From Axinella damicornis (Eukaryota > Porifera > Demospongiae > Axinellida > Axinellidae): 64,000 bases of DNA. The stretch lies in contig OZ007513.1 in assembly GCA_963931865.1 (NCBI GenBank), positions 12,956,751 to 13,020,750 of the forward strand. Reading direction: 5' to 3'. Made by a program: the position numbers and the translations under genes. Within the stretch, counting starts at the first letter, position 1. The number at the start of each line of letters is the position of its first letter. Under the pieces are notes generated by a model. The model did no database searches, was not told the origin of the DNA, and was given only the letters and a program-made list of their open reading frames with translations. Positions 33,191-43,557 of this stretch are shown piece by piece.

Positions 33191-36097
33191 TCAGGATCTT
33201 GTTTGCCCCTTACTGGGAGATGCTGCAATGAGGGAAATACGATAATTATCTGAATTGCTATAATTATGTATAAAGAAGAGTTAGCTAAGTGTCACCGCAG
33301 CTATATCATTGTAACGTGATGGAACTTTCAGGCCATTGATGATGTTAACTCTACCTTTCCCAATCTCCTTCATACCATTGCACTGAGTGGCTCCAACACA
33401 TCGCAAGGACATTAGCGACAAGGCTTTCCCTCTGGAGAGGCTGTTTGCTTGTGAATGAACACATTGAAGTGCAAAATTGACGTTCTTTTCTCGGAAGAAC
33501 ACGACAATGAGAACTTTACGTCCGAAGATTGTGAGCAAGACAGAGAAAGCGGTCATAATTATCCCAAGTGAGATGATTGCATTCTGAAACTCTTTCATTG
33601 ACTGAGTTAAAACAAGATGCGTAATGATGAACACCACCCAGATCACAAGCACGGCAAACGTGCAGAATGAAACATATTTTGCTTCATTGAAGTTGGCGGG
33701 GTATTTGAAACTCAACACTCCAAGAATCGTAGATGACATGATAATAGCTGATTCATATACTATGGAGACAATGACAAATCCCAGCGGATAAACAGCACAG
33801 GTAATCAAACTCTCTGGGAGGCTGTTGCTATTCTCAGGATTGATTTGTATCTCTCGCTGGACGTGAGGGACCTGGTAAGCAATAGCAGCTGCAATAATTA
33901 CCATTTGACCAAGTACGATTACGAGGGTGAAGAAGATTTGATAGTAGGGCTCGGTAAACCTCAAGTGAGTTAGGGTAGATTTGCTGAGGAAAATACGAGC
34001 AACTCGGACAATTTTGACCAGTAGAGCTCCGAACATCAGCGACAGAGCTAGCCAGACTCCAACACTCTGAATGACACAGATTCCAAGAACAGGAGGAGAG
34101 AGGTATATGAATGGGAGGATAAAGCTGATTGCAATGCCTATCAAGAGAATCACCATCTGCTCTCTGCCTGAGGATTTCACAACCGGAGTGTTCCAGTGGA
34201 CGACAAAGACAACCGCAGCTATAGCTGTACCTACAAGACCAAATATAGTGAGAATCACATTCACAATTGACCATGGGTGGTCAAACCTCAGGAATGTTTC
34301 TGGTATTGGTACGCAGTAACTGCTGCCCTCGATCGGACTGTTTCCCCACATGTACCTGGAACAGTTTTTGCAGCTGGATGCTGTTGGGTCATCGGAAAAG
34401 CTTCGTCCACGGCAGGGATCACATACACCACAGCAGGAGGAAGCAACCGGTCTTCGGAACTCACCAGGTGAACAACGGCCGCACCGGGTAATCAGAGGTT
34501 GGTATATTATGCCTCTTGAGCTGTTTAGTCCAAACTGGAGGGTCACATGTTCAAAGAGTTCTAAGGGTTCTGATTCTGATCCATTGAAGCTTGACCACTT
34601 TCCAACTTGCTGAAGCCCATACTCAATCAGACCATTTGATATTTGTGCTTGAAAATTTAGGATCTCATATCTTCCTGCTGCATTCCCAAGGTTATCAAAT
34701 GTAACCCTATTTCCAGTGAGCGGATTGACAAAGTCAACTCTGCTAAGGTAATGAAGCAGGACCGAACCTTTCAGTTCTAGCCTTTGGCCAGGACAACTCT
34801 GAGTCACTCTGTTCCATTCGGATGGGTGGTAGCAGTTGTCCACTAGATAGTCATGCAGGGCATTAGCATACGCATAGACAGCATCAACAGTAGCTGGCAC
34901 GAAGTTGTGTTGGGTATAGGTTGTTAGTGATGTAAGATTTCTTCTGGTGTTGCAAGCCCTGCTAGAGTTCTTCAACAAACTACAGAAAGCAAAACCTGAA
35001 TATATTTCATCAAACCAATGATTGCGTCTATTAGTTTCGATAGTTATATTGGAGAGGTAGCTCTCAAATGCAGGTACATGCGGAGCGAGGGGTGCTACAC
35101 CGTAGTATCCTGCTATTGTTTCATTGAACAGGTGGGCTAGAGCAAGTGTGTGTGCCCACCCATCACTTGCAATCCATGTGAATTTGCGGCCGGAGGATGA
35201 GTTGACCACTGCTTCTAGCAACAGCCTTGCATTGTGCTGGTGTGCAAAAAGAACTACAACATTTGCTTCTGACTCAAGAAGTGTTTCAGCAAGCATTTGG
35301 TAATCTTCCTTGATGAAATTGCCTCCGATTTCCCTATCCAGATCAATGCAAATGTTGTTAGTTGCTGCCAGGTTTCGAAGCATAACCGCCCCTAGCTGTC
35401 CGTATGAATCCCCAATATAGACTAGTGAAATCTGGGTCCAATTGAAATACAGGATGAGATCAATTAGTGCCTGTGCTTGGAGATTATCGGGAGGGACTGT
35501 GCGGAAGAAGTATGTATACGTTTCCCTGTTGCTAAGAATGGGGGATGTAGAGGCAAAACTCACCTGGGGCACTTGGAACAATCGTCCCAGACTTGCCACC
35601 GGAATGCTCACTCGACTCGCTGCGGCTCCTATGATCCCTACTGTTGGGGTGGCCATTTCTGATGTGTTCCCCCCCAGATTGGTGGACCCGCAATCGCAGC
35701 TTCCAATGTCCAACTGGTTGCCTGAAATTATCACGTCAATGGCTTCGTCCAGCCCTACGTTCTCGCTGTAGCATGTATCTCTGATGTCGAATCCCAACGT
35801 GATATTGGGGAGCAACGTCTCGTTTGCGTTGACCGAGTCTATCGCAAACAACATCGCTTCGACCGATTGATCATGCGCACGAACACCTCCGCACAGACCG
35901 CCGATATCGTCGTCCTCTTTGTGCACAGCAAACAACCCTCCCAAAACGAAGTCTTTGTCGGCGCTGTCTCTGATACCTCTTATCCTACCGTCTGCAGCGG
36001 TGAGCTCTCGAGATTTGTCTCCGTATCGGTAGGCTGTATGGGCGGCGTACGCTACCGAAATTAGGATGAAGAGCCGGAGACAGCGCGATGGGAACAT
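33191..36097 (-). CDS. Class C GPCR (mGluR/CaSR-like), receptor B
   Basis: The main exon starts at 36097 and stays open to 33281 (938 residues). Signal peptide LRLFILISVAYAAHTA; Venus-flytrap domain with FASTSPILSNRETYTYF, NWTQISLVYIGDSYGQLG and IASDGWAHTLALAH; a nine-cysteine NCD3G domain (CGRCSPGEFRRPVASSCC); then seven helices with NTPVVKSSGREQM and KYPANFNEAKYVSF. Residues matching mGluR1 T188, Y236 and D318 are present; the R78 position is Ser. The main exon likely ends at 33355 (GGGAAAG/GTAGAG, phase 1) and splices to 33222-33191. That exon follows a good acceptor (TTTCCCTCATTGCAG) and encodes SPSKGQTRS then stop. The 132-bp intron keeps frame. Unspliced, the frame would add about 25 unrelated residues. 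Two blocks are nearly identical to receptor C. Confidence 0.92.
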
Positions 36098-36943
36098 TCT
36101 TGTAACAAACTCTCGAGGAATATATACGCTGCGAGTAGAATTCCCTCTATGCTATAGCAGTTTGCCAGACTACTCCTGACCGATGCTCTGGTTGCCTTTG
36201 TATTAAGCCCATCGTTTATATATACCGACTCGGCACGTCCACCATTCGGTTACTTCATTGCGTAGCTACCGTTTGTATACCCCATCCGTTCCGAAGGATA
36301 AACTATTTCAGGTGAAAACACCTTCAAAGTACACCGACTACTCATATTATTAATAAGGGCACTGAGTGGATTTCTTGGAGAAAAGAAGATCTCCTATGGC
36401 AAGACGTTTTCTTTACAGCTCAGCTATAATATACAACTGCATGGTTCTAGTCAAAATTTAATTTTCAAGTATTTGAAGCAAAATAAATTAATTTTTAAGA
36501 TAATTACAATTCCAGTGTAAGGCAAAAGAAATCTGTATAAAAACAAAGACTGAATAGTGGACTAACTACATACAACGCAGGAACAGTACATTATGATACT
36601 AATTAAAATAAAAACAGCGCCCTAGCTTTTGCTGCATGTGCAATATTCTCCTTTGCTAGTTTCTTGTCAGGAAGGTGGTCACGGCCGGTACCAGCCACTA
36701 TACAAGTTTGTGATCCGTATGCCAGTCAGAAATAAAATAAGCTACCAGGAACTGGTGTTAGTCGGACATAATTATTATGAATAGCTATTCATTGTTTGGT
36801 AGCTAAATTAATAGGGAGTGTAAATCTAGTTAGCTATTAAAAGGACTAGTACTTAAACTGAAAGTGCTGCTTTCTAGTACATTATTAGTTCAAGTTTAGT
36901 TCAAGTGCTAATTTTAGCTGTAACAGAGTTACTAAAATACATT
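36098..36943. other. 5' flank of receptor B, A/T-rich spacer
   Basis: Probable promoter of receptor B near 36098-36300, then A/T-rich sequence up to the 3' end of the esterase gene. Nothing else recognised. Confidence 0.35.
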
Positions 36944-37952
36944 TTAGTCATAGTTCTCCACACTTTTTCTTGTGTACATTGAAAAGAACCACCATGTGAG
37001 CTTCTCTGCATACTTGGGCCAGAAACCATGGCCTTGGTTGGGGAAATAGCAGTACATAACTGTTGCACCGGAAGAACAGTGTGGGTGCTCTACACAGGTG
37101 TGCATCATCGGCTGATCATCAAAAGGTGTTGCCACTTTCACCAGCTCTGTGGAGCATCCATTCTCAATCGCCCATTCCAACACAGTGGTGTTTTCACTGT
37201 AATAGAGGTAGTGATCATACGATTCCCCACCTGCTGCGGGAATGGTCTGGTCTTTGAGTCCGTGGAGTGAAATTAAGGAGACCTTTTTGAGCGGTGGCTT
37301 CAACAACATGTTTTTTAGGAAGGCTCCGTACCAAGGGGCCACTGCAGCAAACACACCAGGGAGTTGAGTTGCTAGGTAGTCTGCCAACATGCCGCCATTG
37401 GAGGGACCAGTGGCATAGATATGCTGGTCGTCAATCTGCAGCTCTGCTTTCAATGTGGCAAGGAGCTGCTTGACAAAGAACACGTCATCGTAGCAGGTGG
37501 CCCAGTTGCATGGGCTGATCCGATCCACTGTGTGACATGACGTGAAGACAGTGGGCGTACACTCCGAGGTGCACACGTCCGTGCGGCCCTCAGCTTTTAC
37601 GCTCCAGGCTTGTATCGCCAGGTTGGCCGTCATCCATGCCCTTCGGTGAGACTGTAATGTAACCCTTCTGTAGTCCCAGTGCTGCGAACCCAGCGCTATC
37701 CTTATCAAACGAGCCGTACTGTCCGTGGAAATACATGAGGAGCGGAGTAGCAGTGACGCCGTCATAATCGTCTGGTACGGTGATCATATATACACGCCCG
37801 TAAGCACCAAGTCGAGGATCAGGATCAGTCAAATTTAGGAAGCGTTGTACAGAACGACCGGTCTTCAGGTCGGCGGGCAGCACCTTGACATCGGCGACGG
37901 CACCCAAGGCCAAGGCTGAGCCTATGATAAAGAGGGTACAAAAAGTTCGCAT
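36944..37952 (-). CDS. Secreted esterase, PHB-depolymerase/feruloyl-esterase-like (frameshifted)
   Basis: An alpha/beta hydrolase split between two minus-strand frames. The first (from 37952) has a signal peptide (CTLFIIGSALALGAVADV) and LLMYFHGQYGSFDKD, the oxyanion-hole region. The second (to 36944) has IYATGPSNGGMLADYLA with the nucleophile Ser in GxSxGG, a likely acid in LKDQTIP and the His in NQGHGFWP. The frames meet near 37613-37622 (GGCGATACAAGCC), where a single extra base would explain the shift. Together about 335 residues, intronless, which matches the usual family length. The catalytic set is intact, so an assembly error or very recent decay are both possible. The family is largely bacterial and fungal, so transfer into this lineage is worth testing. 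Substrate unknown. Confidence 0.75.
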
Positions 37953-38031
37953 TGCGGCGCTATATTGCTAACAAGCCAGTTATTGCCTCAGTCATTGCCT
38001 CAGTCATGTGATATGTGATGGGGCCCCAACC

Positions 38032-38626
38032 TTAACCCTTTAACCACCGAATTCTTCCCACCAAGACAACACATTTTCATGCATTCAGCGCACACCACTT
38101 TCGTAGGTACTCCTCTCCCACAGCATTCGCTCCTCAGCGGCCAAACTTGGTGGGGCCCGCACACATGGAGAGACCCCTCTGGCAATACCGTTAATGATAT
38201 TCATGACCCCCCACAAGGCCAGCAATCGGAGGTCAAAGTGTATGTCAGCCGGATTTTTGCCCAGCATTTCCCTAAACTTGGGCCAGATCTGACTGATGGC
38301 ACACCTTACACCACCAATTTGCAGGTTTTCTTGAGGCCCTGGGTGGGGTCTATGAATATCATTAGAATCAAAAATTCTCGGGTCAATGAATCTCATTAAA
38401 ATCAAAAAACGCCCACGACAGGCCGAAGGGGGGGCTGCCACCCCCCCTTCGAAACCCCCCCGCTTGTACGTTTAGTGGGGGAGGCGCGCCGAAATCTGAC
38501 CAAATTTTTGAGTTCGTGCCTTAAAGTCGTCCCTAGGCCCTCTGAGGACTTTTTGGTCTCTTTTTGGACTGGCGAGAATAGGGTCTAAATGACGCCTATA
38601 GACGTCAATGGGGCTTAAAGGGTTAA
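38032..38626. mobile_element. MITE of the TTAACCCTTTA family
   Basis: About 595 bp. Left end TTAACCCTTTAACCACC; right end inverted TTAACCCTTTAAGCCCC. No transposase frame. Confidence 0.65.
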
Positions 38627-39335
38627 ACATAGCGACATGAATATTATGAAGAGCGGCGCGCCCGGCGCTCCGAAGATGACGAAGTCTCGATAGATGCGTG
38701 TCCGATGTAGATGTAGGGACAATTTTACACCGTTGGACTAACCCTCAATTATTTTTGCATCATATAGTACCATTAATCCTACATCTGTAAAACCTACGTT
38801 CTATACTACACGGTACGCATTAATCTGATATACCACTTAGTTAACCAATCAGATCGGTATTACACTTTTCTCGAGGTACTGCTGTAATAGAAAGCTGATT
38901 GGCGAATACTTCGCTTAGTAACGCCGTTGCAGAACCTGGTTGCTAGGCAGCCTATACAGCTTACCTTTAGTTGTAGGGTTGAAAAAGGGAGCACGGTTGA
39001 AGTGGAGAAAGCGACTGCCTCCAAAGTAAGTTTCGAGCGAATACACCGTAGACGAGCTGCTCGCACGCGCTGTTGAGATGTACATAGCTACGCTCTGGTT
39101 CCAAACCTGTACCGAACCAGGACCGACAACCACAGCCACGCCTATTGCGTGAAGCGACGCTCGTGCCATGCCGTGATCGACGTGGCCCGAGTCGCTCGCT
39201 AGTGCTGAGTGCTTGCTACCAACCGTGCCTGCTGCGTGTCGAGGACGCTCCAAGTTTCACCGTGCAACGCATCCAACAGCAACACTAAGAAAACCACTGT
39301 GATGTAGCTAGCTAAGATGTAGGATTAATCTGTGA
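38627..39335. other. Intergenic, no gene seen
   Basis: G+C-rich in parts. Minus-strand frames of 68 and 112 codons lack any recognised family. Confidence 0.35.
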
Positions 39336-39483
39336 TAGGATGGTCTACTGTGGTATTTTGGATTAATAGCACTCGCAATGCAGTCAGGAAGTAAATAGCA
39401 CTCGGCTTCGCCTCGTGCTATTTTACACTTCCTGACTGCATTGCTCGTGCTATTAATCCCAAATACCACAGTGGACCATCCTA
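39336..39483. mobile_element. Foldback element
   Basis: A near-perfect 148-bp palindrome. Arms GGATGGTCTACTGTGGTATT...GCACTCGCAATGCAGTCAGG are mirrored by CCTGACTGCATTGCTCGTGC...ACCACAGTGGACCATCC around a short GGCTTCGCC centre. Confidence 0.85.
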
Positions 39484-39545
39484 TTACATATACAAACCCG
39501 GATGGGGCGAGCCCTGTCAATTAGGTCAATCACCATTCGTTTATA

Positions 39546-39725
39546 GTTCATTGGCGTAAATTCTCCCTTTATGTATACACAACATTGTATAAAGTGGTCA
39601 CGTCATTTTGCAAGGAGATTTTACACCAAACCCCATGGTGTAAAATATCTGTCGTTATGTACATAACGACAGCCATTGCATAAAATTTTCCCTTTATGCA
39701 CAAAGGCATTTTATGCCAAATTCTA
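39546..39725. mobile_element. Imperfect foldback element
   Basis: Repeated CCCTTTATG and GTGTAAAAT/ATTTTACACC motifs in both orientations surround the perfect palindrome CGTTATGTACATAACG. Borders uncertain. Confidence 0.5.
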
Positions 39726-40111
39726 CATGACCGATCTACTAGCTGTAGAGGCCACAAATTAGGAATAGGAATAGCCAAAATCCTTGAGCTGAAGTGCGTA
39801 AGTAAATCTGTTCCTTACACATCATGCAATTCATTCAGATGACTATCATCGATACTCAAGCAGCTGTTACAGCCACAATCAGTGCAGTAGTATTCCCATT
39901 CTGGGCAGTATAACAGCAAAATGAATGTGAGACGTATGAAAATTATTGTTCTTGACACACTTTTAGGAATGGGAAAGTTATAAGTTATATAGCCAACTTT
40001 GCATGAATCCCGAACAATTCTTTGTGTGTATCTTCACTATTATATGGTGGCACCATTGTGTCAGTATCAAAACTGGTTAGCCCACTGAGTCCTTGGAGTA
40101 ACAGCGCAGCA

Positions 40112-40370
40112 GCTCTTACTACGTACAACCACAGTTACCACTCTTACTACGTACAACCACAGTTACCACTCTTACTACGTACAACCACAGTTACCACTCT
40201 TACTACGTACAACCACAGTTACCACTCTTACTACGTACAACCACAGTTACCACTCTTACTACGTACAACCACAGTTACCACTCTTACTACGTACAACCAC
40301 AGTTACCACTCTTACTACGTACAACCACAGTTACCACTCTTACTACGTACAACCACAGTTACTGTACTTA
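40112..40370. repeat. 28-bp minisatellite
   Basis: About nine near-perfect copies of CTCTTACTACGTACAACCAC + AGTTACCA. The repeats run directly into each other with no unique spacers. Confidence 0.95.
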
Positions 40371-41577
40371 ACAGAGTAGCAAGAGCACACAATGACATTA
40401 CCATCCTCCGTCGCAATAGTGATGATGTCATCATGCGCGCTCTTGAGAGTAGCTATTACCGGTAATAACGCACACATGCATGCATGCACTGAGTATCTAG
40501 TCACAAACTGTTGTTTGCATGTGAGTATATATAGGTTCCTACACATGTCCATACAAGGGCCAGGAAGATGTTTGAGCAATGTGTCAGTAACATGACATTG
40601 TTTCCATGGAAATACAATAATAATCACATTCAGCAGATGTAGACCGCACTAGGCACAATTGCTACAATCACACACACTGCAAGCCTTCTAGTCTGGATAT
40701 ACAATCATATACACATTGCACAGTACACTACAATGACTTCTATAGTCTGCATGCGATCATACGGGTACAGCGACAATTGTAATCCATGTAGCTAACTAAC
40801 CTAGTCACAATGCAAACAAAATGTGGTGTGGAATATTTCGAAAGGTTACGTAGCTAGCCTTATTCTGATGGTGCAGAAGATGGTGGCTTTGCCAGACCTG
40901 GAATCAGAGAGAAGTAAGATACGAGTTAAACTAAATCTATGCAGACAATGCTATACCAGCCTACACAACTATATGGGTGCACTGCACACTACCTCCAGCC
41001 TTGTTCCCAGGCCATTAGAGAAAGGGCCTGACAACTTCCACGAGTTGTAACCATATGATAATGGATGCAAGGTCACAGCAATTATGAATATGATTACTAC
41101 ACATGAGAGCCATGATTTTCTAGCTGATGAGAATGGGACTTTCCGCTGTTATCATGTTTGTAGGCTATGCAGCAGAAGTCAAGTAGCTAGTAGTTGTTCA
41201 AACTGTGACTAAAATGAATACGTAATTGCACTGCCACTGCCACTCCAATTACCAGCCTCCGCTGCAAATACACTAGTGCTGGTTGTTATATGACAACAGA
41301 TATAAAGTTGGCAGCTCTCTATTTTTGCTAATCAAATTCCAGGAGTTCATTACATGACCGCGTCTATTGGCAATGGACGCAATTGAATCGTGTGTTGAAA
41401 CATCTCAGTAAAAATGCCCACTCCAATGTACAACTGTTTAATAACAGACCTACGCCAAAACAGCTTCCAAACTTCTGGACCCGGTCCTGAGAAAGGTGTG
41501 CTTTAGCGACCCAATGACTTCACAGGCCAATCTTGCATGCAGCAGCTTACACAGCTAACAATGACCGTTAGTAGAAG
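40371..41577. other. Intergenic, no gene seen
   Basis: Contains a decayed end of the AGCCTCGTTCCC MITE family at 40997-41036 (CAGCCTTGTTCCCAGGCC...GGGCCTGACAA). No coding signal. Confidence 0.4.
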
Positions 41578-41746
41578 AGGTTAACTGATTAACCACTGAA
41601 TTCTATGCTGTGGAGGTTAGCCTGTGGATAGATTTTCAGGAGAGAAATGGCCTACCCAGTGTCAACAAAGGGCTTTTTATAGCCAAGTTCAGAGACCCAC
41701 TTACCCAGAACCTATCTCCCAAGATTACACCATGGTTAAAGGGTAC
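41578..41746. mobile_element. Degraded TTAACCCTTTA-family MITE
   Basis: GTTAACTGATTAACCACTGA at the left and GGTTAAAGGGTACC at the right. Inner AGAAATGGCCTACCCAGTGT resembles the element at 23495-24005. Confidence 0.45.
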
Positions 41747-42951
41747 CCTCATTTGAAGTTTTAAGTCCATTACTTGTAGTGCCAGACAGTGTCAACATAC
41801 TCTGTCCAAAGTGATGCTGTTCACTAAGGTGCTAGGTCATGGTGCACCCAATCATGCTCTTAGCATCTTAGCAAAGTAAACAATTTTTGGTATACATTGG
41901 GGCATTAAAGTGTGTTTGGGGCTAAACCACTCACTAGCAGGACTCACGCCATTGATGCAGCCAATAACGCGCAGGAAAACAAGAGGAGTAGCTACCGCGT
42001 GCACTGTTTGCAGCAAGGTTTGATGCACAGGCTTAGTACAATATTGAAGAGGTTTGGCCTACTGTCAACAATTAATATTATAATCTAGAGGTGATAATTT
42101 GGACCAAGAGAAAAAACCCCTGCAGCTCTCCATATAATGACTCGGAGTCATTTGTGAGGTAGCTAAGGTTCTTTTGCATTTGTAACTTACACATTGTGGC
42201 TGCAAGTGTTCCTATTTCACCAAAACTGCTCACTCCGCTGACAGATGGACACACTGACAGACATAATCATGTATGGGGTAACTTGCATGCATGTATGGGG
42301 TAGCTACCAGGCTGGGTGGGTTCAAAGTTCAAGCTGTTGAGGGACAAATTGGCTGTATCAAGGAGAGCCAATCTGTATGTTTTGATCTCCGGGAAATAGT
42401 AAACACACGAAAGTTGCATTTGAATGATCCCACAACAGACTGGAACTACATAAACATGGAGTAACTAGTGGTTTGACTATGAATGGTGCCTGTCCAATGG
42501 GATTGCCATTCCTGTGGTGACAATGCACTTCCTTGGCCTTGGTGAGCATGCAGACTTTGCCCTCCAGTCGCTGATAGCACAATTCAATTTTAGTATTCAT
42601 CCTGCGCTGATGAAGAGTATTCAGGGTGTGCTGATGCTGATAGTCGTCATAATATCAACAAGAGTGACATGAAGTGCACAAAGCTAGAAGGTCACAATGG
42701 CGCTGCTGAACCACAGTGGTGGTGAACTAGCAGTGTTGAATGATGTAGCTAAACACTGATCTCCAAAATTAAGTTTTGCTAAATCGAGAGGGCAACCGCA
42801 CTCCTGGTAGCCATTGCAACGCCGGCTGCGACTCGCTGTAGCACAAGCTACCACGCTCAGTCGATAGCTAGCAATGGCGACCAAAGGGAAGACACGAAAT
42901 TATAACAGCACTTACAACTTCGCCAGCACGGTGAGTTTTGGCATACAAGTG
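41747..42951. other. Intergenic, no supported gene
   Basis: Short frames only. A plus-strand ATG at 42874 opens 19 codons before GTGAGT; it lies beside the duplicated receptor C tail exons and is more simply explained by that duplication. Confidence 0.35.
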
Positions 42952-42989
42952 TCAGTAAACAACAGCGATTACGGCTGTGTGGTCAGAAT
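42952..42989 (-). other. Candidate terminal exon b of receptor C
   Basis: After CCACAAAG the minus strand reads, in phase 1, SDHTAVIAVVY then TGA. It is homologous to exon a at 43126-43163 and ends at a stop at the same codon. The acceptor lacks a strong pyrimidine tract, so use is uncertain. Confidence 0.45.
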
Positions 42990-43125
42990 CTTTGTGGGCC
43001 CTTCATATGACTATACTGGCAACCAACGTCAAAGAGCGATTGAGCAATCGCAGCCGACAGCACGACAAAAGTGCTTGTATCTCCACCACCAAGGTGAGTT
43101 TCAGCATAATTATTATATGATTGTG

Positions 43126-43163
43126 TCACTGCATGATAGCAATCACGACGGTGTAGTCAGAAT
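43126..43163 (-). other. Candidate terminal exon a of receptor C
   Basis: After GTCTACAGAG the minus strand reads, in phase 1, SDYTVVIAIMQ then TGA. Joined to the receptor donor at 43569 (phase 1), the junction codon would be TAT. Differences from exon b are mostly synonymous or conservative over the first eight codons. The 405-bp intron would run 43164-43568. Confidence 0.5.
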
Positions 43164-43557
43164 CTCTGTAGACCTTTCCTGCGTGCTGTGAGGTTTGATT
43201 TATTTAATTAATTATTTAGATTACGCGGCACAATTTTTCCCTTACCAGGAGTGTAATTACGCACGGTAAACAGTACTATTGCATCATAATGTGTTCTGAT
43301 ATTTTGAATCTTCAGGATAACTCTTTGTCCGGAAGGTAAATGAATTATAGATTATGCTCCCCATTGGTCTAATGAATTTCTTTGCACGTTATTTTTGTGT
43401 GCGTTATAAACAAGTTCTGAATCTTTTTCAATGAACCGAGTGACAACATCGAACTGGATTCACGACAGTGACCCCATCAAACAGATTCAGCATCACTGTA
43501 ACAACTAGATTCAGGAGTTGTTCATACACAAAAATGTGGAAAGAAATTCATAAACAG
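43164..43557. other. Putative receptor C tail intron
   Basis: No separate gene. A third phase-1 frame after TTGTTACAG (about 43493) is open for about 20 codons and is a weaker alternative terminal exon. Confidence 0.35.

Noticed and set aside
42874..43191. Plus-strand short exon-like frames ending at GTGAGT (42874 and about 43080)
   Set aside because: The two GTGAGT sites belong to the duplicated segment that better fits two terminal exons of receptor C on the minus strand; no further plus-strand exons found.
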